A stretch of 64,000 nucleotides of DNA from Natrinema salinisoli. Lineage in GTDB: Archaea; Halobacteriota; Halobacteria; Halobacteriales; Natrialbaceae. The stretch is taken from positions 1,240,001 to 1,304,000 of the forward strand of contig NZ_CP084469.1 in assembly GCF_020405205.1 (NCBI RefSeq). The letters run 5' to 3'. How positions within the stretch are numbered: the stretch's first letter is position 1; the number at the start of each line of letters is the position of its first letter. The translations under genes were made by a program, and so were the position numbers. Of this stretch, positions 44,724-52,181 are shown piece after piece. The notes beneath the pieces were generated by a model that did no database searches, was not told where the DNA came from, and saw only the letters and a program-made list of their open reading frames with translations.

Positions 44724-45082
44724 CCCTCGACCGCTGTGAGGCGGGGCTTCTCAGTGCGCTGTTCCGCTCGAAGCTGATGCTCGCCGGCGAACTCGACCGT
44801 ATCGCCCACACTCACTGCGTCGTCGGCCAGCTGGGCGATCACCTGTACCCCGTCGAACCGGGCGAGTCCGAGGTAGTTCGGTGACCGGATGTCCGGTGGT
44901 GTCATCTCGACGGTCGTCTTCGCGATCACTTCTCCGGTGTCGAGTTCATACGTCGAAAACGACTGCCCGGCACACTCGGAACACCGATGGCGGTCGTAGT
45001 ACCAGCAGTGTCCGCAGTCGTCACAGACGAACGCCCGATCGACGCTGAGCGAGTTCGTCGGCGGTGCCAGTTCCCCGCTCAT
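44711..45082 (-). CDS. DUF35 zinc-ribbon/OB-fold protein, partner of thiolase-like enzyme (second copy)
   Basis: The 123-residue protein has a zinc ribbon with cysteines in AFVCDDCGHCWYYDRHRCSECAG and an OB-fold with DTGEVIAKTTVEM and LGLARFDGVQVIAQL. It follows the thiolase-like gene with a 4-bp overlap at 45079-45082, as at 3807-3810, so a fixed DUF35-thiolase complex is likely here too. It is the last gene of the CaiB-thiolase-DUF35 operon. The start at 45082 (MSGELAPPTNSL) is set by the overlap. Confidence 0.9.
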   Translation of the reverse strand: MSGELAPPTNSLSVDRAFVCDDCGHCWYYDRHRCSECAGQSFSTYELDTGEVIAKTTVEMTPPDIRSPNYLGLARFDGVQVIAQLADDAVSVGDTVEFAGEHQLRAEQRTEKPRLTAVEGQAD

Positions 45083-46212
45083 CCTTCTAACACCGTGCAG
45101 ACGCTGTTGTTTCCGAAGCCCGCCACGTTGACAGCGAGTCCCGTCCCTGCGTTCGGGACCTGTCGGTCCGGTCGGAGGTCCCCACGGAGCTGCCACACCA
45201 GTTCGATGATCTGCGAGATCCCTGTCGCCCCGAGCGGGTGGCCACGGGCTTTCAGCCCGCCGCCCGGGTTAACGGGGAGTCCTCCGTCCAACGCGGTCTC
45301 CCCGTCGAGTGTCGCCTCCCACGCGGTCCCCGCGTCGTAGAAACCCAGTTCCTCGAGTTCGAGGAGCTCTAAGATCGTGAAAGCGTCGTGGATACAGGCC
45401 ACGTCGACGTTCTGCGGCCCCAGCCCGGCGGCAGCGAACGCGCGCTCGCCGGCCAGGCGGACGCTCTCGATGTCGAGCGGATCGGTACGGTCTGCGACGG
45501 CGTGCGTACCGGTCGCACTTTCGACGCTCTCGACGCGAACACCTGCGTCACGTGAGAGGACCACTGCGGCACCGCCGTCGGTCGTCGGGCAGCAGTCGTA
45601 CAGCCGGAGCGGCTCCGCGACGATCGGTGATTCGGCTGCATCCTCGATGCTGATCTCCGTCTGGAACTGTGCGACGCGGTTGTTCGCTGCGTTCCGGTGG
45701 TTCTTCGCGGCGACCGCACCGAGTGCCTCCCGGGAAACGTTGTAGCGGTCGAGATACGTCCCGGCAGCGAGTGCCCCGAAAGACGGCAGAGTAACTCCCT
45801 GTTCGTACTCGCGATCGTGTACGAGACGGCTTATCGATTCAGTGACTTCTCGCGTCTCCGCCACCGACATCTTCTCGACGCCGACGACGAGCGCGACGTC
45901 CGAGGCGCGACTATCGACCACGTGCGCCCCGCGCTGGAACGCGCTAGCGCCGCTGGCACTCGTGTTTTCGATCCGATCGGCGGCCGCCCCTTCGATCCCG
46001 AGCGCGGAGATCAGCGCGTTCGCTAATCCGGTCCGCGTCCCGAGCGCTTCGGTGAGCGCGTTGCCGACGTGAAGTGACGTGATCTCGTCTCGGGTGTGCG
46101 GTGAGTCCGCGATCGCTCTCTCTGCAGCGGTTATCGCGAGTTCGAGGATCGATTGTGCCGCCTCGCTCTCGAACGGGGTCATTCCGACCCCGGAGATACG
46201 GACATCCGTCAT
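45079..46212 (-). CDS. Thiolase-like protein, nucleophilic Cys replaced by Ser
   Basis: The 377-residue protein has the thiolase/SCP-x fold. In the place of the E-x-x-C-A-S-G nucleophile it reads RIENTSASGASAFQRG, so the cysteine is a serine. GGGLKARGHPLGATGISQI is kept, with the His of GHP, while the last Cys-x-G motif reads NVAGFGNNSVCTV with no Cys at the expected place. Without these cysteines classical thiolysis is unlikely. With the linked DUF35 protein, an Ltp2-like aldolase or another acyl-CoA C-C lyase is the better guess. It lies 3 bp after the CaiB CoA-transferase gene. Confidence 0.87.
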   Translation of the reverse strand: MTDVRISGVGMTPFESEAAQSILELAITAAERAIADSPHTRDEITSLHVGNALTEALGTRTGLANALISALGIEGAAADRIENTSASGASAFQRGAHVVDSRASDVALVVGVEKMSVAETREVTESISRLVHDREYEQGVTLPSFGALAAGTYLDRYNVSREALGAVAAKNHRNAANNRVAQFQTEISIEDAAESPIVAEPLRLYDCCPTTDGGAAVVLSRDAGVRVESVESATGTHAVADRTDPLDIESVRLAGERAFAAAGLGPQNVDVACIHDAFTILELLELEELGFYDAGTAWEATLDGETALDGGLPVNPGGGLKARGHPLGATGISQIIELVWQLRGDLRPDRQVPNAGTGLAVNVAGFGNNSVCTVLEG

Positions 46213-46215
46213 CCC

Positions 46216-47433
46216 TTACTCCTCCTCGTCTGCCGAGCCGAACACGCCGGCGTTTGCCAGCGCCTCGATCTCCTCCTCGGAGTAACCCAGTTCGCGGAAC
46301 ACCTCTCGGTTGTGCTCACCGAGTAGCGGCGGCGCGGAGTCAAACCCGCTCTCTGCGTTATCGTACCGGAGCGGGTGTTCGATGACCGGAATCTCCCCGA
46401 GCTCCGGATGTTCGATCTCGGTGATCGTCCCTCGTGCGTCTATCTGTGGGTTGTGCAATGCCTCTTCGACGTCGTAGACTGGGCCGGCCGGGACACCGGC
46501 GTCCTCCGCGATGATCTCGATCCACTGGTCCGTGGTCTTCTCGCTGAGGGTGTCCTCGATCTCCGCTTCCAACTCGTCGATGTGCTCGACGCGGTCCTTG
46601 TTCATCTCGAAGCGATCGTCGGCCGGGAGATCGGGCCGGTCGAGTGCCTCACAGAGCTCGCCCCAGAGCTTCTCGTTGAGGATGCAGATGTTCAGGTGCC
46701 CGTCCTTGGTCTCGAAGGTCTGGTACGGCGCGAGTACCGGATCCTTCGTCCCCATCCGCCGCGTCTCCTCGCCGGCGAACACCATGCCGGCCTGTTTCGT
46801 CAGCCACGGCAGCGTCGCCTCGAGCATTCCGAGGTCGATGTATTCTCCCTCACCGGTCTGTTCTCGGCGATAGAGCGCAGTCATCGTGCCGAAAGCAGCC
46901 CACATGGCTGTGATGAGGTCTGTCATCGGCAAGCCGACCTTGACTGGCTGTCGTCCCTCTTCTCCAGTCACGTCCATTATCCCACTCATCCCCTGAATGA
47001 GCAGATCGTATCCCGATCGCTCGCTCCAGGGTCCAGTCTGTCCGAACGCGGAGATAGCGAGATAGACGAGGTCCTCGTTGTATTCCGAGAGCGTCTCGTG
47101 ATCGACGCCGAGGCGCTCTGCAGTCCCGGGTCGGAAGTTCTGGATGAAGACGTCGGCCTCTGCGACGAGTTCGTACAACGCCTCCGTCGCTCTCTCGTTC
47201 TTCAGGTCGAGTTCGAGGCTCTTCTTCCCGTAATTCAGCGTCCAGTAGTACGGCGATTCGCCGTCGATGAACGGTGGGCCGGAATGCCGGACAGCGTCGC
47301 CGTAGCCCGGCTGTTCGACCTTCACGACCTCTGCCCCCTGATTAGCGAGCATCGCCGAACAGAAGCCGCCGGTGACGAACGTAGAGAGATCGACTACCTT
47401 GACACCCTCCAGGATCTTCCCGTTGGCAGTCAT
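46216..47433 (-). CDS. Family III (CaiB/BaiF) CoA-transferase
   Basis: The 405-residue protein begins GVKVVDLSTFVTGGFCSAMLANQGAEVVKVEQP and contains YGKKSLELDLKNERA, AISAFGQTGPWSERSGYDLLIQGMSG and the active-site Asp in EYIDLGMLEATLPWL (about residue 182). It probably loads CoA onto the acid processed by the thiolase-like protein downstream. It is the first gene of the minus-strand operon CaiB-thiolase-DUF35. The third palindrome is 134 bp upstream. It is not a close copy of the CaiB-type gene at 19.2 kb in these motifs. Confidence 0.92.
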   Translation of the reverse strand: MTANGKILEGVKVVDLSTFVTGGFCSAMLANQGAEVVKVEQPGYGDAVRHSGPPFIDGESPYYWTLNYGKKSLELDLKNERATEALYELVAEADVFIQNFRPGTAERLGVDHETLSEYNEDLVYLAISAFGQTGPWSERSGYDLLIQGMSGIMDVTGEEGRQPVKVGLPMTDLITAMWAAFGTMTALYRREQTGEGEYIDLGMLEATLPWLTKQAGMVFAGEETRRMGTKDPVLAPYQTFETKDGHLNICILNEKLWGELCEALDRPDLPADDRFEMNKDRVEHIDELEAEIEDTLSEKTTDQWIEIIAEDAGVPAGPVYDVEEALHNPQIDARGTITEIEHPELGEIPVIEHPLRYDNAESGFDSAPPLLGEHNREVFRELGYSEEEIEALANAGVFGSADEEE

Positions 47434-47566
47434 ACTTCCCCTACCGGTGTGCCGTTCGTGTCTTCGAGTTCCTTCCAGCGAAGTATCGAAGCGGACGATA
47501 CGGTGGGCTCTCGACCGCTATTCGAAGCAAGCGTGTGGTTAGTACACATCCGTGGTGAGTCATTGA

Positions 47567-47582
47567 CTTACCAAGTGGTAAA
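47567..47582. promoter_or_regulatory. TetR-type operator copy 3 (CTTACC-AAGT-GGTAAA)
   Basis: An inverted repeat with 5 of 6 arm positions paired lies 134 bp before the CaiB gene. It shares TTACC-N4-KGTAA with the copies at 40543 and 44015. Its distance from the start suggests a long leader or an undetected start; no TATA box was identified there. Confidence 0.6.
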
Positions 47583-48067
47583 ACCTTCGCAAGGTCGGGC
47601 TCGCGTTCTGAACGACGATTACCCGGTTAGGATCGGTTGCGTATACCGAGATACCGTCGGGGCAGTCCGGAGTTCGGTGTCAGAACTGTCTTCTCGGCGG
47701 CCGTCGTGACGGCCTCGGGTGGGGATGTATTTCGTTCTGCTTTCGGGGCTTTGCATTGCGTGACTTGATCTATACGGCCGAACTGGCGGATGCAGAAGAG
47801 GAAATCGCGTTGTAGTTCCACAAGGAGTGACCGACCGCTTGGAGTGATCTACCCCTCCTTCTTGCTACTAGACAGTGGAATCGACCAGATTCCGAAGGCG
47901 CTCAGCGCCCGACACCGCGATGCTCCTCCATCGCGGTTTTCCGACGACAACGACAGACATCACGTGCTGAATACACAGCGCGTGTTTTACACGCCACTTC
48001 GATCGGAGCAAGTTTTTGAAAGTGGTCCGTTCAAAAAATATACCGCATTAGTCCTCGAAACAGAACT
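47583..48067. other. Intergenic region with two adjacent hairpins (47897-47940)
   Basis: Two stem-loops follow each other: GGCGCT/AGCGCC at 47897-47909, and CCGCGATG/CATCGCGG at 47915-47936 with a six-base loop and four T after it. They may be a terminator or the end of a lost mobile element. A 64-codon minus-strand frame (47627-47821, containing RDFLFCIRQFGRIDQVTQCK) has the look of a gene remnant but no recognised family. No complete gene is seen. Confidence 0.5.
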
Positions 48068-49303
48068 ATGGTGAGAGATGAGCTTACGAGGCGGACAATC
48101 CTGGGATGTCTCACGGGGGGAACGCTCGCCGGGATCGGTGGCTGTCTGGAGGTGTTCTCGGAGAACGCAACCGGCCCCAAATCCGAAGACGAGAACTGGA
48201 AGACTGTCTCGCCAGAGCCGTTCACCGAGGTTTCCAAACCACGCTCTCCAGTAGCCACACTCGGCGGCTCTGATCGATCGGAATCGTTCGGGCAGGAGGT
48301 CGCTACGACGGGCGATACTGTCTTCGTTGGCGTGCCCCAAGCTGCTCCCGATGGCGTCGAAAAAGCCGGAACCGTGGCCGTCTTTAAACAATCGGGGACT
48401 GGATGGGGGCAGACAGCGACGCTGACCGGTCAGAAACAGAAACGCGACTATTTCGGCGGACAGATCGCAGCCAGCGGGTCGACGCTGCTGGTCGGTAACG
48501 AGTACAACTTTTCGGGGACGTCGCGAATCCCCGTGTCGGTGTTCGAGCGATCGAACGGTGACGGCTGGCAACTGACGACGGAGCTAACCGAGGGCGTCTA
48601 CATCGAATCGATGGCGGTGGCCGATGATACGGCCGTCCTGCGGACAGCAGACAGCGACGGGCTCGCAGATGTCTTCGAGCGTGAAGGCGGGGAATGGAGC
48701 CTGCGACAGACGCTGTCTGCTACTGATCAGGATGACGGACGGGCCGTCAGATCAATCGCGACTGATGGCGAGACGATACTGGTCGGAGCGCCACCGAAGT
48801 CAGGGCCGAAGCGTCGACGCGCGGGATCGGGTGTCGTTCACGTCTTCAACCGATCGAACGGTACCTGGAGTCATCGGACGACCCTCTCCGGAGCGACAGG
48901 GAGGGATCACTTCGGCTGGTCGGTTTCGGTGATCGATGGGAAGGCATTGATCGGCGATTATATCAACGATACAGCGTACGTGTTCGGCCTCTCAGATGGA
49001 CAATGGTCTCGCGAGCAGATGTATACTGCGACCAGTGGTAACTCGCATCAATATTTCGGTCACATAGTCGCGATGGATGGCGATACGTTGCTAGTCGGCG
49101 CACCACATGCTCAGTTCGGTGACTCGGTCGGCGCGGTTTACAACCTCGATCAGCCGTCTAGTACAAACGATCCGCGAGGAATATATTTCACAGCGCCCGA
49201 TACGACCGAGCAATTCGGCGACGCGATAGCGACCACGAACGGAACGACGATCGTCGCAGGCAGGTGTTCCGAGGAGAGCTTCGTCTATATTTACGAGCAG
49301 TGA
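48068..49303 (+). CDS. Exported FG-GAP-type beta-propeller lipoprotein
   Basis: The 411-residue protein has a twin-arginine signal, TRRTILGCLTGGTLAGIGG, ending in a lipobox Cys (GIGGC), so it is probably exported folded by Tat and lipid-anchored. Repeats such as FGQEVATTGDTVFVGVPQ, FGGQIAASGSTLLVGNEY, FGWSVSVIDGKALIGDY, FGHIVAMDGDTLLVGAP and FGDAIATTNGTTIVAG are FG-GAP/integrin-type blades of a beta-propeller. It is a cell-surface protein, perhaps for binding or adhesion; no enzyme motif is visible. It starts 634 bp after the CaiB gene in a separate unit. Confidence 0.85.
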   Translation: MVRDELTRRTILGCLTGGTLAGIGGCLEVFSENATGPKSEDENWKTVSPEPFTEVSKPRSPVATLGGSDRSESFGQEVATTGDTVFVGVPQAAPDGVEKAGTVAVFKQSGTGWGQTATLTGQKQKRDYFGGQIAASGSTLLVGNEYNFSGTSRIPVSVFERSNGDGWQLTTELTEGVYIESMAVADDTAVLRTADSDGLADVFEREGGEWSLRQTLSATDQDDGRAVRSIATDGETILVGAPPKSGPKRRRAGSGVVHVFNRSNGTWSHRTTLSGATGRDHFGWSVSVIDGKALIGDYINDTAYVFGLSDGQWSREQMYTATSGNSHQYFGHIVAMDGDTLLVGAPHAQFGDSVGAVYNLDQPSSTNDPRGIYFTAPDTTEQFGDAIATTNGTTIVAGRCSEESFVYIYEQ

Positions 49304-49579
49304 CCCCCAGTCGCTCTCAGAACGCGAATCCTCTGAGTTCAGCAAACGGTGATACTGGGTTTGAAAAGCAAGCACCCAGCACATCGACATCCACTCCGAG
49401 TACTCGGAGCATCCGCCTCGGCCGTCCCCCGACCCGCAAGCACCGCAGGCAAGAGGCGCTCAGCGGCGTCCTCGTTCGCTCCGCACACGAGGGCCAGCGA
49501 GACGGGGTTTCGCGCAGTCGCGGGATGTCGACCAGCCCCAGGCTTTCAGGAACTTTTCCGGGCGTTGACCGTGGTTTCG

Positions 49580-49888
49580 CTACTGATCCGCTGAGCAGGG
49601 TTCTTCGTCGAACAGGACATCGACGCTTTTCGGCGTCACTGCGAGCCGAATTCCTTCTACCGTGAACTGTACTTCGATGTTCTCACTCGAGGCGTACAAG
49701 ACTCCCTCGAGCGCCTCGACGTCGACGGTATCGTACTCCGAACTCGAGAGCTACACGTTCGGCGAGATGGGATCGGCGTTCTCGTAGTGGATACAGAGCT
49801 GGGTCAGAGCGACGGTGATAAAGAGGTCTTCTTGTGGATCGATTAGTTGTATCGCCGGCTTCAGGTGCGATTTTCCGGGCAAAATGGT
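49580..49888 (-). pseudogene. Remnant of a small unidentified haloarchaeal gene with an internal stop
   Basis: The minus-strand frame reads smoothly as ITVALTQLCIHYENADPISPNV, then TAG, then SSSEYDTVDVEALEGVLYASS and EVQFTVEGIRLAVTPKSVDVLF. Codon use is G/C-ending on both sides of the stop, so it looks like one gene of about 100 residues with a nonsense mutation and no start. It joins in frame with the end of the frameshifted paralogue at 49889. The family is not identified. Confidence 0.5.
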
Positions 49889-50405
49889 TTACAACCACTT
49901 GCCCTCTACTTTCGTAATCCGCTCCTGAAAGTGTGCTCGCTTCTCCGCGATTTCGTCCTCACTAAAGTTCTCCAACATCGCCTCATGGTCGTACTCGAGT
50001 CGAATCGAGATGTAACACGTATCGCCTTCCCAGCCAATCGGGGAGATGTTCCGGATGCAATTGAATCTGAGCCACGATATCAACCTCATCGGAGCTGAGG
50101 TTGGACAGTTTGAACGCCGGAGCGTCGAACTCGAAGCCAGAAATCAGTCCCTCAAATTGCTGAACGGAAATAGTTGCCCCGATGGATGGTGAAACCGGGA
50201 GCCGTTCATCGGATATCGATACGCGGACAGAATATGGTGCCGAAAGGTACCGGCCGTTCTTCGGCATAAATTGAGGAGGATAGTACAGATGTTCGGTTAG
50301 ACGCTTCCCATCGATAGATATGAGCCACATAACACCCACGGCCTCGTCATTATAAAACAGCTCTAACTCCTCATAGCTCGTTTCGAACTCTACCGTTTCG
50401 CTCAT
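49889..50405 (-). pseudogene. Frameshifted paralogue of the 167-residue protein at 50527-51030
   Basis: The N-terminal part (MSETVEFETSYEELELFYND to about LHPEHLPDWLG) is in one frame and the C-terminal part (GWEGDTCYISIRLEYDHEAMLENF to KVEGKWL) in another, with the shift near 50040 in a CCCC run. The intact neighbour reads ELQPEYLPNGVGEKGDSCYISIRLEYDHQAML across the same point, which confirms the shift. YYPPQFMPKNGRYL against YPPRFVPENGRYL gives further alignment. It is probably a tandem duplicate now inactive, or a sequencing error. Function unknown. Confidence 0.75.
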
Positions 50406-50526
50406 GAATTACCGTACATGTCTATCCATTAATAATCCTAGAGGTTCGAATTCGTTGTGAAATATTCTGGTGGTTAGTAGGTCGAGGTGTAGTATTGGAG
50501 TTCGAAAATACACCTTCTAAGAGAGA

Positions 50527-51030
50527 TTAGAAATATTCTTCTTCGATCTCTTTGACCTCATCATGAAACCGTTCCCGACGGTCTTCAATTCCGCTTTCAT
50601 CATAGTGATCCAGCATGGCTTGGTGATCGTATTCTAACCGGATAGAGATGTAACAACTATCTCCTTTTTCACCTACACCGTTAGGAAGGTATTCCGGTTG
50701 CAGTTCGACTTGGGCTACCGGGTCCTCAGTCTTCAGGGAGAATAGTTTAAGGACAGGGGAGCCGAACCCGATGTTGATGATCTGGCCGTTGAATTCTTTG
50801 ATAGAAACAGTCGCATCAACCGATGTTTTCGTTCCCAGTGGTTCGGTGGATACCGTCAGTCCTACGCGGTGCCGCGCAGGGAGATAGCGACCGTTTTCTG
50901 GGACAAAGCGAGGAGGATACGATACGTATCCAACTTCTTCCTCGTCTCTTATGAGACACATCTCTCCAACAGCAGAATCACATATATTAGCGACCGCTAA
51001 CTCCTCGAGGTTCGTCGTGAATTCGAACAT
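50527..51030 (-). CDS. Hypothetical protein, intact copy of a tandem pair
   Basis: The 167-residue protein is mainly beta-strand (EMCLIRDEEEVGYVSYPPRFVPENGRYLPARHRVGLTVS; ATVSIKEFNGQIINIGFGSPVLKLFSL) with a C-terminal helix (HYDESGIEDRRERFHDEVKEIEEEYF). No signal peptide or membrane segment is seen. Its paralogue next door is frameshifted. A PadR regulator gene lies 86 bp upstream in the same direction. The start at 51030 (MFEFTTNLEEL) matches the paralogue's beginning. I do not recognise the family; GC content is lower than average, which suggests acquired DNA. Confidence 0.75.
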   Translation of the reverse strand: MFEFTTNLEELAVANICDSAVGEMCLIRDEEEVGYVSYPPRFVPENGRYLPARHRVGLTVSTEPLGTKTSVDATVSIKEFNGQIINIGFGSPVLKLFSLKTEDPVAQVELQPEYLPNGVGEKGDSCYISIRLEYDHQAMLDHYDESGIEDRRERFHDEVKEIEEEYF

Positions 51031-51116
51031 GTTATTCGTTCTATTTGGACGAGAGCATGCTCTAACACGAACTCCCAACTCGAGATTGAACGTAATCACA
51101 CCAGCAGCAGCAGTAG

Positions 51117-51389
51117 CTAGTCGATGTATTGTGACTGCCACTCTTGTCGCTGCTCGATAGCTTGCTCACCATCCTCTGTAATCGCATAGTAGTTCGTTCT
51201 TCTGTCGAGTTGCCCTTTTTCGACGAGGTCTTTGTTGACAACCGTATCGAGGTTTAGATACAATCGCCCGTGATTGATTTCGTCACTGTAGTAGTGCTCA
51301 ACTTCTTCTTTAATATCTTGCCCGGATGGTTGATCAGCGCCAGCGATCACGTATAGGAGGTCCCGTTGAAACCCCGTGAGGTCGTCCAT
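51117..51389 (-). CDS. PadR-family transcriptional regulator (first of two)
   Basis: The 90-residue protein is a winged HTH of the PadR type: LTGFQRDLLYVIAGADQPSGQDIKEEVEHYYSDEINHGRLYLNLDTVVNKDLVEKGQLDRRTNYYAITEDGEQAI. The wing and LDRRTNYY strand are typical. It is about 60% like the second copy at 51642-51935, so the pair arose by duplication. Haloarchaeal PadR-like proteins of this size include the phiH1-type repressors. It may control the hypothetical gene downstream. Confidence 0.88.
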   Translation of the reverse strand: MDDLTGFQRDLLYVIAGADQPSGQDIKEEVEHYYSDEINHGRLYLNLDTVVNKDLVEKGQLDRRTNYYAITEDGEQAIEQRQEWQSQYID

Positions 51390-51641
51390 GCTGCCGACAT
51401 TCAATTGGGGTAATATTTGTTATTTGTTCGTAAAGAGCTGTAAGCTTATACAAATAGCAGTTCCATTGTGATGTAGTTAGCTACCCAACAAAGAAACAGA
51501 TATCTGGCAGTTGTTGGGTAAGACACTACGTTCCTGGTTTCCACTCTCACAGTTTGATACTCCATCGAGTTGAATGAGAAAGTCTATTTCACGACTGGTA
51601 GGCCCAATACACTAGGGTAAATTAGCCGGTTATCACTGCCG

Positions 51642-51935
51642 TCACTCTGCTTCCAGGAACAACTCGCCAATGTACTGATCTTCCCAGTCTCGACGAGCCT
51701 CGAGTTCACGCCGACCGCGAGCGGTGACCGTGTAATAATTCGTTCGCCGATCGAGTTTGCCTTTCTCGACCAGACCCTTGTCGACGACCTCGTCGAGATT
51801 CGGATAGAGGCGCCCGTGATGGATCTCTGTCTGGTAGTAGTCCTCGAGTTCCTCTTTGATCGCGAGCCCGTGGGGATCGTCCTGTCCAGCAATCGTATAC
51901 AGCAAATCACGCTGGAAACCAGTAAGATCGTGCAT
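51642..51935 (-). CDS. PadR-family transcriptional regulator (second of two)
   Basis: The 97-residue protein has the same winged HTH: MHDLTGFQRDLLYTIAGQDDPHGLAIKEELEDYYQTEIHHGRLYPNLDEVVDKGLVEKGKLDRRTNYYTVTARGRREL. It keeps the intact GRLYPNLDEVV recognition segment, where the first copy reads GRLYLNLDTVV. The ATG at 51935 matches the other copy's start. It is divergent from the beta-lactamase-fold gene, whose transcription it may affect. Confidence 0.9.
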   Translation of the reverse strand: MHDLTGFQRDLLYTIAGQDDPHGLAIKEELEDYYQTEIHHGRLYPNLDEVVDKGLVEKGKLDRRTNYYTVTARGRRELEARRDWEDQYIGELFLEAE

Positions 51936-52181
51936 ACGGAAATTACCGTTTATTAGTAAATAAAGATTTCGGGAGTGGGTGTGAGAGAAAGTATATACAA
52001 ATGCGCTATTACTCGCGTTCAGGGGGACACCGTCAAGCATGGCAGTCTCCGACTGCTCGATTGTGGGTAGCCGAAAACGGATCACCGTACTGGATTACCT
52101 TACTTGGTGTATACAAACAGAACCTTTCAGAATATGATTCTAACCAATTATTATTTAGATATATACAATGGACTTGTATCT

